Origin: Anniella stebbinsi
Taxonomy: Eukaryota > Chordata > Lepidosauria > Squamata > Anniellidae
Assembly (NCBI GenBank): GCA_029215795.1
Contig: JARDYH010000002.1
Coordinates: 296,701,973 to 296,765,972 of the forward strand
DNA: 64,000 nucleotides
Direction of reading: 5' to 3'
Under the pieces are notes generated by a model. That model did no database searches. It saw only the letters and a list, made by a program, of their open reading frames with translations, and had not been told where the DNA came from. Position numbers and translations under genes: made by a program. Below are positions 54,461 to 64,000 of the stretch, piece after piece (positions within the stretch are counted from its first letter, which is position 1; each line of letters opens with the position of its first letter).

Positions 54461-54696
54461 CATTAAGCCAGTGGAGGCTGGTGGCTCCGATTTCAATGGG
54501 GCTGTGATTCCATTCTGGGTTTCGGTCAGAACCAGCCAGAAGTCTAAATGAGCTATCCACGGTGCTGAACCCTATCCCCAAGCTCGGTTCAGCACCTTGG
54601 ATGGCTCCTTTAGAGTTCGGGCTGATTCTGAGTGAAATCCAAAATGGAATCGCAGCCCCACCGAAATCGAAACCACCAGCCTCCACTGCATGAAGC
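54461..54696. mobile_element. hAT fold-back MITE, CAGTGGAGGCTGG family, inside the CpG island
   Basis: Element 54,469-54,688 between 'cattaagc' and 'catgaagc' (7/8). It is the best-preserved copy; the two ~105-bp arms form an almost complete palindrome centred near 54,580. Confidence 0.85.
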
Positions 54697-55444
54697 AGAC
54701 GGGGAGCTTCACCACCAGCCTTTTATTCCCGTTCCTTCCTTTGCAAGCCAAGGAACCCGATTGGCCTTTACTATCTGTCTGCCGTAGACGAGTGGCCCAC
54801 CGGGCTCCCCGTTTTGCAGCGCATCCTGACCCGGGCCGCTGCCGCTCTAGGGCTTGGCTGGGGTTTCCCTCCCCGCCATCCCTTTCCTTTGCGGGCTCCG
54901 GGGGAGTTCAGTGCAAAGTTGGCCTCTCTTCTGCCAAGGCCTGCCTGGCCAGCCGTCACGTGGTGGATGCGGGAGGGGGACGCTGCCGGCTGCGGCACCA
55001 GCTTTTCGGGCGGCGAAGCGGATGGCGATAGGATCCAGGTGTACAAACAATGCGGAGGATCCGAGGCACCCCTCCCCCGCGGCGTGTCTCTCCGGCGAGG
55101 CTGGGAGGGGGAAGGGAGGGGGCGGAGGATGCTCCGCGCAGCTCTGCATGTGCTCTGCGGCTGGGCGGGGCGCTGGGCCGGGGAACGTTGGAGCTGGCAA
55201 TGCAGCGATTTCCCAGAACCGGTGACACAGCAGTGGCCAGAATAAGGGGGAAAGAGCTCTGCAATCTCAGGAAGCACATGGGAAGTCGCCAGGAGTAGGA
55301 ATTGCTCTTGAGATCATGGGGAATATTAGCAGCTGGGGGCGCTGAGGGCAAGGTAACAGCTTTTTCCCACAGTTCCTGATTCAGGGGAAATCTGTGTGTA
55401 TGTATGTGTGTGTCCCTCCTTCGCCTCTTTGAAATCAAGCAGGA

Positions 55445-55581
55445 GCAGCCTTCCCAACCTGGTGCCCTCCAAAGGTTTTGAACTACAAACCCCAGCATCC
55501 CCTGCCCAGCATGGCTGACTGAAAGATGGTGGAAGTTGTGGTCCCACACAACTTGAGGGCACTAGGTTGGGGAAGGCTGTG
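55445..55581. mobile_element. P130 palindromic repeat, full copy
   Basis: 'gcagccttcccaacctggtg' faces 'actaggttggggaaggctg', with arms continuing through 'ccctccaaaggttttgaact' and 'gtggtcccacacaacttgag'. Confidence 0.82.
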
Positions 55582-55787
55582 CTAGTCTCTTACCAGTCTG
55601 ATAATGTAGGGGTGTTTCTTTTATGGATAAAGGGTGTTGGACAATTCTGTAAATCCAGAGGGTGTGTGTTTGTGTGGAATCCAAAATTGCTGACACCCTC
55701 TAACTTAATTGCACAAAGGCCAATTTATTTCTGCCTATTGGTCCTTGATTAATAAAAATAGTGCATGTCACAAGCACACCAGGTGGC

Positions 55788-55975
55788 TAAGAACATAAGA
55801 AGAGCCACACTGGATCAGACCAGTGGTCCATCTAGTCCAGCACTCTTCACACAGTGGCCAACCAGCCGTCAACCAGGAACCAGACCAGGAACCAGGAACT
55901 CACAAGCGGGACACAGGTGCAACTGCACCCTCTTGTCCATGTTCCCCAGCAACTGGTGTATATAGCCTAACTGTC
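55788..55975 (+). mobile_element. Widespread reptile interspersed repeat (copy 2)
   Basis: Matches 42,046-42,230 ('aacataagaagagccacact', 'gttccccagcaactggtgta') with a local 'accaggaacc' tandem. Confidence 0.65.
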
Positions 55976-55992
55976 TTATAAGCTACATGCAG

Positions 55993-56048
55993 TTCCCAGG
56001 TGGTCTCCCTTCCAAGCACTGACCAGATCCAGACCTAGTTAGCTTCTG
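55993..56048 (-). mobile_element. 5S rRNA-derived sequence (SINE3-like or 5S pseudogene)
   Basis: 'ttcccaggtggtctcccttc' followed by 'caagcactgaccag' and 'ttagcttctg' match the reverse complement of vertebrate 5S rRNA over ~55 bases at roughly 80%, covering the box C promoter region. The 5' part of 5S is unrecognisable. Too divergent to be a working 5S gene. Confidence 0.6.
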
Positions 56049-56237
56049 CAAGTTGGCTGCCTCATGTACCTTCAGTCCATGCATTGGGTACTAGATGCCC
56101 TGCCATCTTTGTGGGGTTATTTTAAGGAGGCACCCACAATTTGGATCCACTGAGGACTCTCCTTCATTTCCATAGTACTTCATAAGCATACCCCAATTCC
56201 ATTTTTGCAAGGTTGCTGCAAAGGACCAAGTGTTTTT

Positions 56238-56553
56238 CTGCCTTAAGTGAAAATGATGTTGCTTATGTAGTAAAGCAGTTTATTTGTTTATGGCACAAAG
56301 GCCATTACAATCATAGCACAATCACATTCTTACAAGTTATAATAGGTCAACTTTTATAAAAATTTAAAACCAACATTTGGAATGAGTTATAAGTATCCCA
56401 CCTCTCATAGATTTAAAATCCCCACAATTATTGTAAATGGTCTCCTCTGCAGTCTACGACTGCTTTTTCCAGAACAGACTGACGGATTTTTTTTTGCTGC
56501 AACTGCAAACGTTGCAATTTTAGCTGCCTTAAGTGAAAATGATGTTGCTTATG
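56238..56553 (-). mobile_element. Insertion flanked by identical 30-bp direct repeats
   Basis: The 30 bases at 56,238-56,267 recur exactly at 56,524-56,553 ('ctgccttaagtgaaaatgat' onward). The 256 bases between, read on the minus strand, end 'aaataaactgctttacta', like the LINE tail at 41,760-42,018. It is probably a 5'-truncated retroposon with a long target duplication. Confidence 0.6.
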
Positions 56554-57024
56554 AGAAAGAGAATGTGTTCCCTTCTCAAGGATTATTCCTATTGCACCTC
56601 CTTTTTCCTGCTTCATTGATGAATAGATCCAAAACAAGGGATGTCAATTGGAGCTGGGAGGAGATCATGAGATGTTTAGGATAACTCTAGACTTGACCTT
56701 GAAGTCCCAAAGTTTTGGCATGTGTGTGTGGTGTTGGGGGGGGGAGTGAGATTGTTTCCCCCCCCCTTGAGAATTTCCACAGTAGCTTTCAGTGGGTTCT
56801 TGATTTCTGATGTGCCAGGCAGCAGCCTACTGGGTGTGGCTGGCCCATGTTAGTATATGGTGCTTGTCATATTTGGGCACTGAGAAAATGCAAGCTCATA
56901 AGGGCTGTCGAAGAGTGAGGCAGTGTAATGTGCTTCATGGTTGTGAGCTGCACAGAAAGTGGGAGACTCTGTAGCTTTGAATCCTACCCCCTGCACAGTT
57001 CTATCTGGTGGTGATGGAGGGGTC
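56554..57024. other. No gene recognised
   Basis: G-run and C-run near 56,733 and 56,758. Nothing else. Confidence 0.35.
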
Positions 57025-57080
57025 ATGCTGCCTGGTGATGATGGGAGTTGTAGTCCCAGGACCCAGGTTGAGGAAGGATG
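57025..57080. mobile_element. P130 palindromic repeat, right half
   Basis: 'gatgatgggagttgtagtcc', 'acccaggttgaggaaggatg'. Confidence 0.65.
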
Positions 57081-58557
57081 ATGGAGGGGGAGATTTAAGT
57101 AGCTAAGAGCAATTTAATCTGTATGCAACCAGCAGGTGAATGATGTATAATCAAGTCATTTATATGCAGGGCACCTGAAGCAAGAAAAAACGAACAGAAA
57201 TTGTGAAAAGTGTGCGTGTGTGAAATACTCTTAAAGATAGCTGCATTTTATGTGCTGATAATGAGGGGGTACTGAAAGGTAATCTCTTCCCCCCCCCCCA
57301 TGAACATTGATCTGTTACATCTGTTTTCCAAATAGCAATTTGGGATGGAGCATGTTCTTTTGGGGCTTTAATTAATTAAAGTGTTCGAGAGATAGATTGA
57401 AGTAATGGTAAAAGTGGAAACACCGATTTATCCACCTGTCATAAGATAGATGTTGCATATTTTTTCAAATGATTTTGAATCTGGTAAAAAGTGATGTTAA
57501 AATAAAACCCAACACTGTTTGTAGTTGTTTTTAATATGAAAAATGGTGTTGCATTCTGACATCATTACATGGTTGGCTTAATAGTGACGAAATTTGTTGC
57601 AATGAGATTTGCTACAGAGACAAAAGTACCTAAATCAAATTGAAAGCACTAAAACATTGCAGCAGGCATCAGCTATTTTTTTTATGGTTCCGGGTTGTAC
57701 AGCACTGCAGTCTTTCCAGCATAAGCCGAGCAAAACTGATATGCTAGAGCTTTAGATACCACCAACCCCCCAAAACTGTAAGTCATGTGGTTTGAGTGAT
57801 GTCCATTTAGCAGATGCAATTACTTGCTCAGAGCACTGTGTGACAAACTTTTAGTTTAAAACTTAGTGTGTACTAATCTAGAGGTCCAGACTATTTATAA
57901 CAAGCCCCTAGGAGAGTCATCCCCATGCTCCTTATTTCTTAGCCATATCACTGGGAGGAGGGCAAGGTTAAAGCCTCCCCATAGCCCCACTCCTCACCAA
58001 GCAATCATTAGCAGGAGCACAGGGATGGACAAAGCATTAACCTTGTCCCCATTCCAGTGACCTGGATCAAGTTTGCTGGAAGGAGGGCAAGGTTGAAGCT
58101 TCTTCTTCCTCCCTGTGAACTGGATCAGGGTATGGCGGGGAGTGTGTGTGTATGTGTGCAGCCTCCAACTGCCCCTCTAATGTCACATGCAGCCCACCCC
58201 TGCCCTCTATCTGTTCTCCCCAGAAACACCCAAAGGTGGCTGTGACAGTTCTAATGCTATGTAATACACCAGCATTACATGGTGGTCTTCAGAGGAGTGA
58301 GATTCAATGACATCTGTCTACCACTGCTGCAACAGGCCTCTCAGGTAGCCACATCCAGCAAAGTATTAGCATTTGCCATACACAAGTAAAAAGAAGCAAT
58401 CAGTGGCATGCAGTCAGAAATTTTGTTTCTCTAAGGTGTTGGAACGCTGCTGGGTTAGGGGAGGGTTCACTCTTGATGGAGGGAAGTAATATGTACTATT
58501 GAGAAATGGTGGTACCACTGTGGCAGTACATACCTCCAGTTCTACTGACATTAACCT
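57081..58557. other. No gene recognised
   Basis: Mostly unique; TG-rich run at 58,141-58,160; duplicated phrase 'ggaggagggcaaggttaaag' / 'ggaaggagggcaaggttgaa' at 57,953 and 58,079. Confidence 0.35.
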
Positions 58558-58632
58558 AGGTGTCAAAGACTGAGGATGATGAGAGTGGTAGCCAACACAT
58601 CCGGAAGGGCCAGATTGGGGAAGGCTAAGCTA
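58558..58632. mobile_element. P130 palindromic repeat, right half
   Basis: 'gatgatgagagtggtagcca', 'gggccagattggggaaggct'. Confidence 0.6.
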
Positions 58633-58770
58633 GAAAGTAACTTACAGGTTGGCTAGCCTACGACAGAAGTATTCCTACTCTCAAAAATAGTCTTTGCATT
58701 TGTTCACTGACTCAGAATGTCTGTTTGTGTCTTCTAAAGAAAAAGAAATGGACTCTGTGTATTGTGGTTT

Positions 58771-58896
58771 GGGCAACTTGTGGTCTTCCAGATGTTTTGG
58801 CCTACAACTCCCAACATCCCTCACCATTGGCTATGCTGACTAGGACTGATGGGAGTTGCAGGCCAAAACATAGGGGGGGCGCAAGTTGCCAAGCCC
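58771..58896. mobile_element. P130 palindromic repeat, full copy
   Basis: 'gggcaacttgtggtcttcca' ... 'cctacaactcccaacatccc' ... 'gatgggagttgcaggccaaa' ... 'caagttgccaagcc'. Confidence 0.82.
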
Positions 58897-58910
58897 TACT
58901 ATAAAATTAT

Positions 58911-59040
58911 AGCCTCAACCTGGTGCCCACCAGATGTTTTACACTTCAACTGTCAGCCCCAACCAGCATTGCCAATGGTCAGGAGTGCTGGGAGTTGTAG
59001 TCCGAAACATTGGGCGCTGGCGATTGAGGAAGGCTGCTAG
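58911..59040. mobile_element. P130 palindromic repeat, full copy
   Basis: 'gcctcaacctggtgcccacc' ... 'gctgggagttgtagtccgaa' ... 'attgaggaaggctgc'. It follows the previous copy after only 14 bases. Confidence 0.82.
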
Positions 59041-59702
59041 AGATAGTGGTTTGTTATTTATGATGTTTAATTAAATACTTTTACAAAGAAGAGCTGTACA
59101 GGAACCAAAACCTTTCCATTTAATGCACGATAGAATCTTAGTGCTCATTAATATAGCTTTCTTCCCTATATCTCTTCTGTTGTGTATCTCAATCAGTCCA
59201 TGTGTATTCAGCAGTACATCCCACAAAACTGAGTGGGCCTAGATAATTATCCAGTGTTGGGAGAAAGAAGTATGTGGCCACTTCTGCCTAGTAGTAGTGA
59301 GCAGTCAAGAGCAGTCACGGGCAGACCATGCTCTTGCTGGGGTGGCGTTGTAATGGAGGCAAGCACAACTGTGGCAGCACCATGCAGGTCTATGGCTCTT
59401 GAAAAGGCAGCAGTGCCCAGCCTGACACCATTTGCCTGTGCTGAATGCTTTTAGCCGTGTATTAGTCATGCATCTGCATTGCTTCTCCTTCCTAGTGATG
59501 CCTGCTGGAAAAGACATAGGGACCCTCCCCTTTGGTTGCTACTTAGCAGTTACACACAGTGTTCATTTCCACCATATCAGCTGCTACTATAATTATTCTG
59601 ATTCTCTTGACTAGCTTCATAAACTTGAACATTTCATGGAGCAACACTGCAAACAATTTCATTGCAAACAATCAGTATTCTTTGGCTAAATGCAGATATT
59701 TT
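59041..59702. other. No gene recognised
   Basis: Unique sequence. Confidence 0.35.
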
Positions 59703-59757
59703 TTGTGAACTGCCCAGAGAGCCCATTGGGTGGTATAGAAATGAAATAAATAAAATA
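59703..59757 (+). mobile_element. LINE 3' tail, plus strand
   Basis: 'gtgaactgcccagagagccc', 'gggtggtatagaaatgaaat' and an A/T tail. Confidence 0.7.
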
Positions 59758-60086
59758 CATATTTCTGCTATTAAACATAATTTCTTCCTTTTCCTATTAT
59801 TGATGTTCTTGCCATATTCCAGGTCCATGTGACAATAGATTCTTGTTCACTGTTCCTACACATGCAAAATGTCTTGCCATCATTTTGCTTCAGGCTCTGT
59901 GGGAGGTGGGAAGAGTAAACAACAGATCCTGCATGTAATGGGAAAATTCTACAGAGATCAGCTGTTGCAACATATGTTGAACAGCATGAATTGATGTTAC
60001 CCTAGATTTAAGAAATCAACAAACCTGATGTTCTGTGTCACAACTCACAGATGTAGTCCAAGATCTTGAGGGGTTGCATGGGGGGG

Positions 60087-60223
60087 GGGAACTATGGCCC
60101 TCCTGATGTTCTCAGGCTACAACTCCCATCACCCCTGGCCATTGGCCATGCTGGTTGGGGCTGATGTGAAATGGAGTCCAAAAATATCTGGAGGGCTACC
60201 GATTCTTCACCCCTTGTGTATTT
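60087..60223. mobile_element. P130 palindromic repeat, full copy
   Basis: 'aactatggccctcctgatgt', 'ctacaactcccatcacccct', 'ggccattggccatgctggtt', 'tatctggagggctaccgatt'. Confidence 0.8.
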
Positions 60224-60486
60224 CCTTGACATTATTTTATCAGAGCAATAATTTCCGAAGCTGACTCTGCATAACTCCCAGATGGCTTTTTAGACTCCCT
60301 TTGAGTTCTAATGTGGAGATTTGGCACAAGAATTCAAAAAGACAAAATCAGAAGAAAACATAGCACTTATGTACTGGAAGCAATCTCCCTTTAAAAAGCA
60401 ATTGCAGCAAATACCCAAACTGCTTTTGGGCACTTGGGTGTGTTGCCTCCTTCCTGTATTGTTGCTGAGCCACTGCTTTCAGTGAT

Positions 60487-60532
60487 CCAATGTTAGTTCT
60501 ACTTCCAGTAGACCCATTGAAATGAATGAGAT
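60487..60532. mobile_element. Half of a TATCCAATGTT-type MITE
   Basis: 'ccaatgttagttctacttcc' and 'agtagacccattgaaatgaa' match the left arm of the MITE at 44,312. Confidence 0.55.
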
Positions 60533-60664
60533 AAACAAATATATCTTACTAACAGGCAGCGTAACCACCATTTTGACAGATAGGCGAGTCAGGAAGATCT
60601 ACGGACTGAGGAATATGATAGGATTGTATCCAATTGATTATATCCAGTGTTAGTCTAACTTAAC

Positions 60665-60927
60665 ATTGCCCTTTGCAAAACTTATCCCAGGGCAGTTTAG
60701 AGCATGAAAACAATACAATATAAATACAAAACATGAAATCAATAGAATGAATGTAAATATAAATAAAATGCATGAAAGAACAGAAAAGACTTTACCCAGC
60801 ACTTAAAGGATAACAAGGTGGGCACCAAGCAGACTTCTTTTGGGAGGGCACACCACTACCTCCCTTATCTTTGATGGCAGGGGCACCCAGAAGCAGGCCT
60901 CTGTAGAAGCTCATCCGGGCAGGTTAC
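60665..60927 (-). mobile_element. CR1/L2-like LINE 3' end, minus strand
   Basis: 'cccagggcagtttagagcat', an A-rich block, 'agcacttaaaggataacaag', 'gggcacccagaagcaggcct' (decayed C-terminal ORF2 block). Confidence 0.6.
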
Positions 60928-61156
60928 TATGGCCAGATCTATACTAAGCAGGATATAGCAGTATGAAAGTGGTATGAAAGTGGTATATAAAAGGCAGGAG
61001 CCACACTACTGCTTTGTAGAGGTATTGAAATGCACTGACAACTGTTGGGACTCATTGACACATACCATATCCTGCTATATCCACCTTGGTGTGGCTCCTG
61101 TCTTTTATATACTGCTTTCATTCCACTAAATCCTGCTTGGTGTAGATCTGGCCTAT
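60928..61156. mobile_element. 223-bp palindromic MITE with TAT duplications
   Basis: 'tat' flanks 60,931-61,153. The ends 'ggccagatctatactaagca' and, inverted, 'ggccagatctacaccaagca' match at 18/20; the arms continue through 'tatataaaaggcaggagcca'. Confidence 0.78.
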
Positions 61157-62151
61157 GAGAGCAGGGGGAATTTGGTTCTGAAGCAGTATAGAGTTTAAAA
61201 ACCAGCACCTTGAGTTGGGCTCAGAAATGAACTGGTAGTTATGGTTGACATAACTTCTGAAGCCGGGAGTCTCCTGTACTCACATGGGCTCTCCATGTAA
61301 TTTAGAATCTTGATTATGCTGCATGAATGACTAGGGCTTCAGTTGCTTTAATATGGAGAACACTTTTCATCCCCAGCATCTTCTAAATCCAGGGGGAGGG
61401 GTAGTGACATGGGTTTTCTAAGCAATTTTGAATGGTTAATTCTCATCAGAAAAAATTCTGATCTCCAAGTAAGTGATCTAATTTAGCATGTTTATTTTAC
61501 TTGTATTTAGTAAACAACAGAACTTTAAATAAAGGACCCCATGTTATTTTTTTGGGGTCACAAAATGCCACAAGTAATTGATTTGAAATATTTGAGGGGG
61601 GAAATTCAAAACACTCTTAATGTGATTTAAAGGTTATATCACGTAGACTTTTTTTTGTTGGAATACTAGTACAGATTTAAAGACAATAGCATGTGTTTCC
61701 CTGACATTATTTAAATTTAAGGGAGAAAAACTAAAGTTGCTGAAAACGGTTGTCATACTAATACATTATAGCATCCCAAAGAATTGTGCATGATATGCTG
61801 ACAACCATCCATCTATTTCAACAGAGCTCAGCTTTCTTCCACTAAGGTTGTTGGGGTACCTTCAGTTTCATTGTCATTACTGATTAGATCCATTTCTCAT
61901 TGAGACATATATGTATTTGAATGGCATATACTCTCACATATGTGCTAGGGATAATCACCTCAAAACCATTAATTACAACTTTGAAACTGGCCAGTTTGCC
62001 TACTGTTGTATTTGTAGTTGGCATCCATTCATTATTACTAATAAACTTATGAAATGGAAAATTCTCCTTGGAAAAATAAAGCACTGGAAAAATTTCCATC
62101 CCACATCACTGGTGAGAGTTAACAGTAGTTTATTAGGAAACACTAACATTT
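61157..62151. other. AT-rich, no gene recognised
   Basis: Unique sequence with overlapping short frames around 61,884-62,282. Confidence 0.35.
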
Positions 62152-62243
62152 GCAGTGTGATTTTGTGCATTTTTACTCGGAAGGAAGCCTTACTGTGCTC
62201 AGTGAGGTTTAAATGCCCATTAAATATGCATAGGGTTGCAGCT
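62152..62243. mobile_element. P90 MITE
   Basis: 'gcagtgtgattttgtgcatt', 'ttactcggaaggaagcctta', 'atgcatagggttgcagct'. Confidence 0.65.
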
Positions 62244-62335
62244 TTAAACTCATCATTTGTTTTCTTCTCCATAGCATGTTAACTAGTCTCTGAAAATGAG
62301 ACTTTAATATGATGTGAGTAGAACTTATCCATACA

Positions 62336-62656
62336 TAGGGTGACCATATGAAAAGGAGGACAGGGCTCCTGTATCTTTAACAGTTGTATAGAAAAGGGAA
62401 TTTCAGCAGGTATCATCTGTATGCATGCAGCACCTGGTGAAATTCCCTCTTCATCACAACATTTAAAGCTGCAAGGAGCCCTGCCCTCTTTTGCATCTGG
62501 TCAAGAGAGCAGGGCTCCTGAAGCTTTAACTGTTGTGATGAAAAGGGAACTTCACCAGGTGCTGCATGCATACAAATGCCACCTTGTGAAATTCCCTCAT
62601 CATCACAACTGTTAAAGATACAGGAGTCCTGTCTTCCTTTCCTTATGGTCACCCTA
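62336..62656. mobile_element. TAGGGTGACC fold-back hAT element, well preserved
   Basis: 'tagggtgaccatatgaaaag' and the right end 'ccttatggtcaccct' plus 'a' are near-exact inverses. Four alternating ~50-bp units inside. No clear 8-bp duplication for this copy. Confidence 0.82.
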
Positions 62657-63077
62657 ACAACGTTAACTGGACTCGGTTTTGGAGTGTGGGCCTTCCATTG
62701 AGCAATTGCTCAAAACATTGGGTGTGATTATTAACTTGGATGAGATCATATTCTTGCAGTTTTCCTAGCAAAGAGAATATGGTCATAGCATTTATTTTCC
62801 CTAACAGTATCTAAACGCTTTTTTTCTTATGACATGATCACAGACAAAAGGCTGCATATATTGTCCATGATGCAACAGTTCTGATGATACAAGCATTGCT
62901 GTAATATTTGGGAGAAAAGTGGGATTAAAAACACTGAGAACACATCCAAAGCAAAAAAAAAGTTGCTTTAGTAGCAGTTTGTGACTTTATAATCCCCCAA
63001 ATAAAAGAGTACTGTCTGTGTCAGCAACTGCAGAGGATGGAAAAAACCTGCAGCATCTCCAGCCCACCAATGTTGAT
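62657..63077. other. No gene recognised
   Basis: Unique sequence between two copies of the same fold-back family. Confidence 0.35.
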
Positions 63078-63394
63078 AAGGACCATATGGAAAGGAGGAC
63101 AAGGCTCCTGTGTATTTAACTGTTGTGATGAAGAGGGAATTTCAGCAGGTGTCATTTATATACATGTAGCACCTGGTGAAATTCCCTCTTCATCACAACA
63201 GTTGAAGCTGCAGGAGCCCTGCTCTCTTGACCACATGCAAAAGAGGGCAGGGCTCCTTGCAGCTTTAACTGTTGTGATGAAGTGGGAATTTCACCAAGTG
63301 CTGCATGCATACAAATGATACCTGCTGAAATTCCCTTTTCTATACAACTGTTAAAGATACAGGAGCCCTGTCCTCCTTTTCATATGATCACCCT
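63078..63394. mobile_element. TAGGGTGACC fold-back hAT element
   Basis: 'ggaccatatggaaaggagga' faces 'tcctccttttcatatgatca'. Same four-unit build; only 421 bases from the copy at 62,336. Confidence 0.8.
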
Positions 63395-63429
63395 GATTAA
63401 GTTAATGGTTTCTGTAAGAAGTTGAAAAG

Positions 63430-63630
63430 CAGACTGGATCAGGATTATACTAAGCTACCTTATACTGAGTCAGACCATTGGTTCATCTACCCCAATAGTG
63501 TTGACACTGAGCAGCAATGGTTCTCTAGGGATACAGGTAGGAGTTTTTGCAGCCCCACCTGGAGATGCCAGGGAATGAACCTGGGACTTTCTGCAGGCAA
63601 AGTAGATGCTCTACCACTGAGCTATGACCC
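63430..63630 (-). mobile_element. tRNA-derived SINE (Ala-like head), minus strand
   Basis: On the minus strand: 'tagctcagtggtagagcatc' (A box), 'cccaggttcattccctgg' (B box), 'catctccaggtggggctgca', then 'ccaatggtctgactcagtat'. The head resembles tRNA-Ala; it is not a tRNA gene because the 3' half of the cloverleaf is absent. Confidence 0.78.
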
Positions 63631-64000
63631 TTCCCCGTGTTTTAGTGGTAGCTCTCCATTATAAGTAGCTCCCCATTGTAAGAGCGTAGGTAGAAACTAT
63701 GACCTGGAGCCTGGAGGCCAACATTCATCTTTAGTTGTTGCAAGTCGGTGCAGTAGCAACAAAGAGGGAAAGATGGGAGAGAGCCTTCATGACTTTCAAC
63801 CATAGGCTGAAACCCATAGGCTGAAAAGACTTTTCTGCTTTGTTTTCACTGGCCTGTGTCTCATAATCCCCTCACAGAAGGAACAGGAGATATTTGCTTG
63901 AATGGATCACTATTTGCCAATGTAAACTACAGAGGCATCCGGGCGTGGGGGGAGAGTGAATGCTCAGGATCAGGACCACAGTGGGGAGGGAAAGTGTTGA
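63631..64000. other. No gene recognised
   Basis: Unique sequence at the window end. Confidence 0.35.

Larger units (their letters stand above)
53400..55250. promoter_or_regulatory. CpG island, likely host gene promoter region
   Basis: Dense CpG from about 53,400 to 55,250, richest at 53,540-53,960 and 54,780-55,230, in an otherwise CpG-poor window. Visible motifs: CCAAT near 53,588, an E-box CACGTG at about 54,958, and GGGCGG-type boxes near 55,160. No TATA box. A hAT MITE (54,469-54,688) interrupts it. The second CpG-rich half may be a separate island or exon, but I could not support a coding frame in it; the long open frames there are products of GC bias. Confidence 0.65.

Noticed and set aside
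54771..55549. Several 100-197-codon frames on both strands
   Set aside because: CpG-island composition keeps stops rare; the frames overlap each other and show no recognisable domain.
63430..63630. tRNA-Ala gene
   Set aside because: A and B boxes are present, but the acceptor 3' strand is missing and a SINE body follows.

Overview
The window looks like squamate-reptile (probably lizard) nuclear DNA. It is AT-rich, gene-poor and full of interspersed repeats typical of squamates: a full-length L1, many 5'-truncated CR1/L2-group LINE tails, an R4/Dong-type LINE fragment, tRNA-derived SINEs, and very many short fold-back DNA transposons. There are no operons, CRISPR arrays or bacterial signals. 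The species is an inference from repeat style, not a match to a reference.

Layout: 0-13 kb is a mosaic of old LINE, SINE and MITE pieces. It includes an R4/Dong endonuclease-domain fragment framed by TAA repeats (4.75-5.36 kb), a second L1 3' fragment (9.87-10.33 kb), and a ~1 kb hAT element with a perfect 8-bp target duplication, inside which sits a CpG-rich giant palindrome (11.0-12.05 kb). The range 14,618-20,346 is a complete L1 on the minus strand, flanked by a perfect 15-bp target duplication. Its ORF1 is open and its ORF2 is interrupted by one in-frame TGA. The range 20-53 kb is unique sequence broken up by MITEs, LINE tails and SINEs, several nested in one another. It also holds a candidate host exon on the minus strand (25,004-25,258) with good splice sites and matching phase, whose protein I do not recognise. 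The range 53.4-55.25 kb is a CpG island with a (GGA)n tract and a possible short first coding exon on the plus strand (ATG at 53,701, donor at 53,729), the best candidate for a host promoter. The range 55.4-64 kb is again a repeat mosaic, with a cluster of one palindromic family (58.5-60.2 kb) and two more long fold-back hAT elements.

How it works together: the only complete protein-coding machinery is that of the L1 (ORF1 RNA-binding protein, ORF2 endonuclease/reverse transcriptase). The MITEs are non-autonomous and would depend on hAT or PIF/Harbinger-type transposases encoded elsewhere. Superfamily calls rest on target duplications and terminal sequences visible here, and family names were not checked against a repeat library. 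Most stretches listed as 'other' are unannotated intergenic or intronic sequence.
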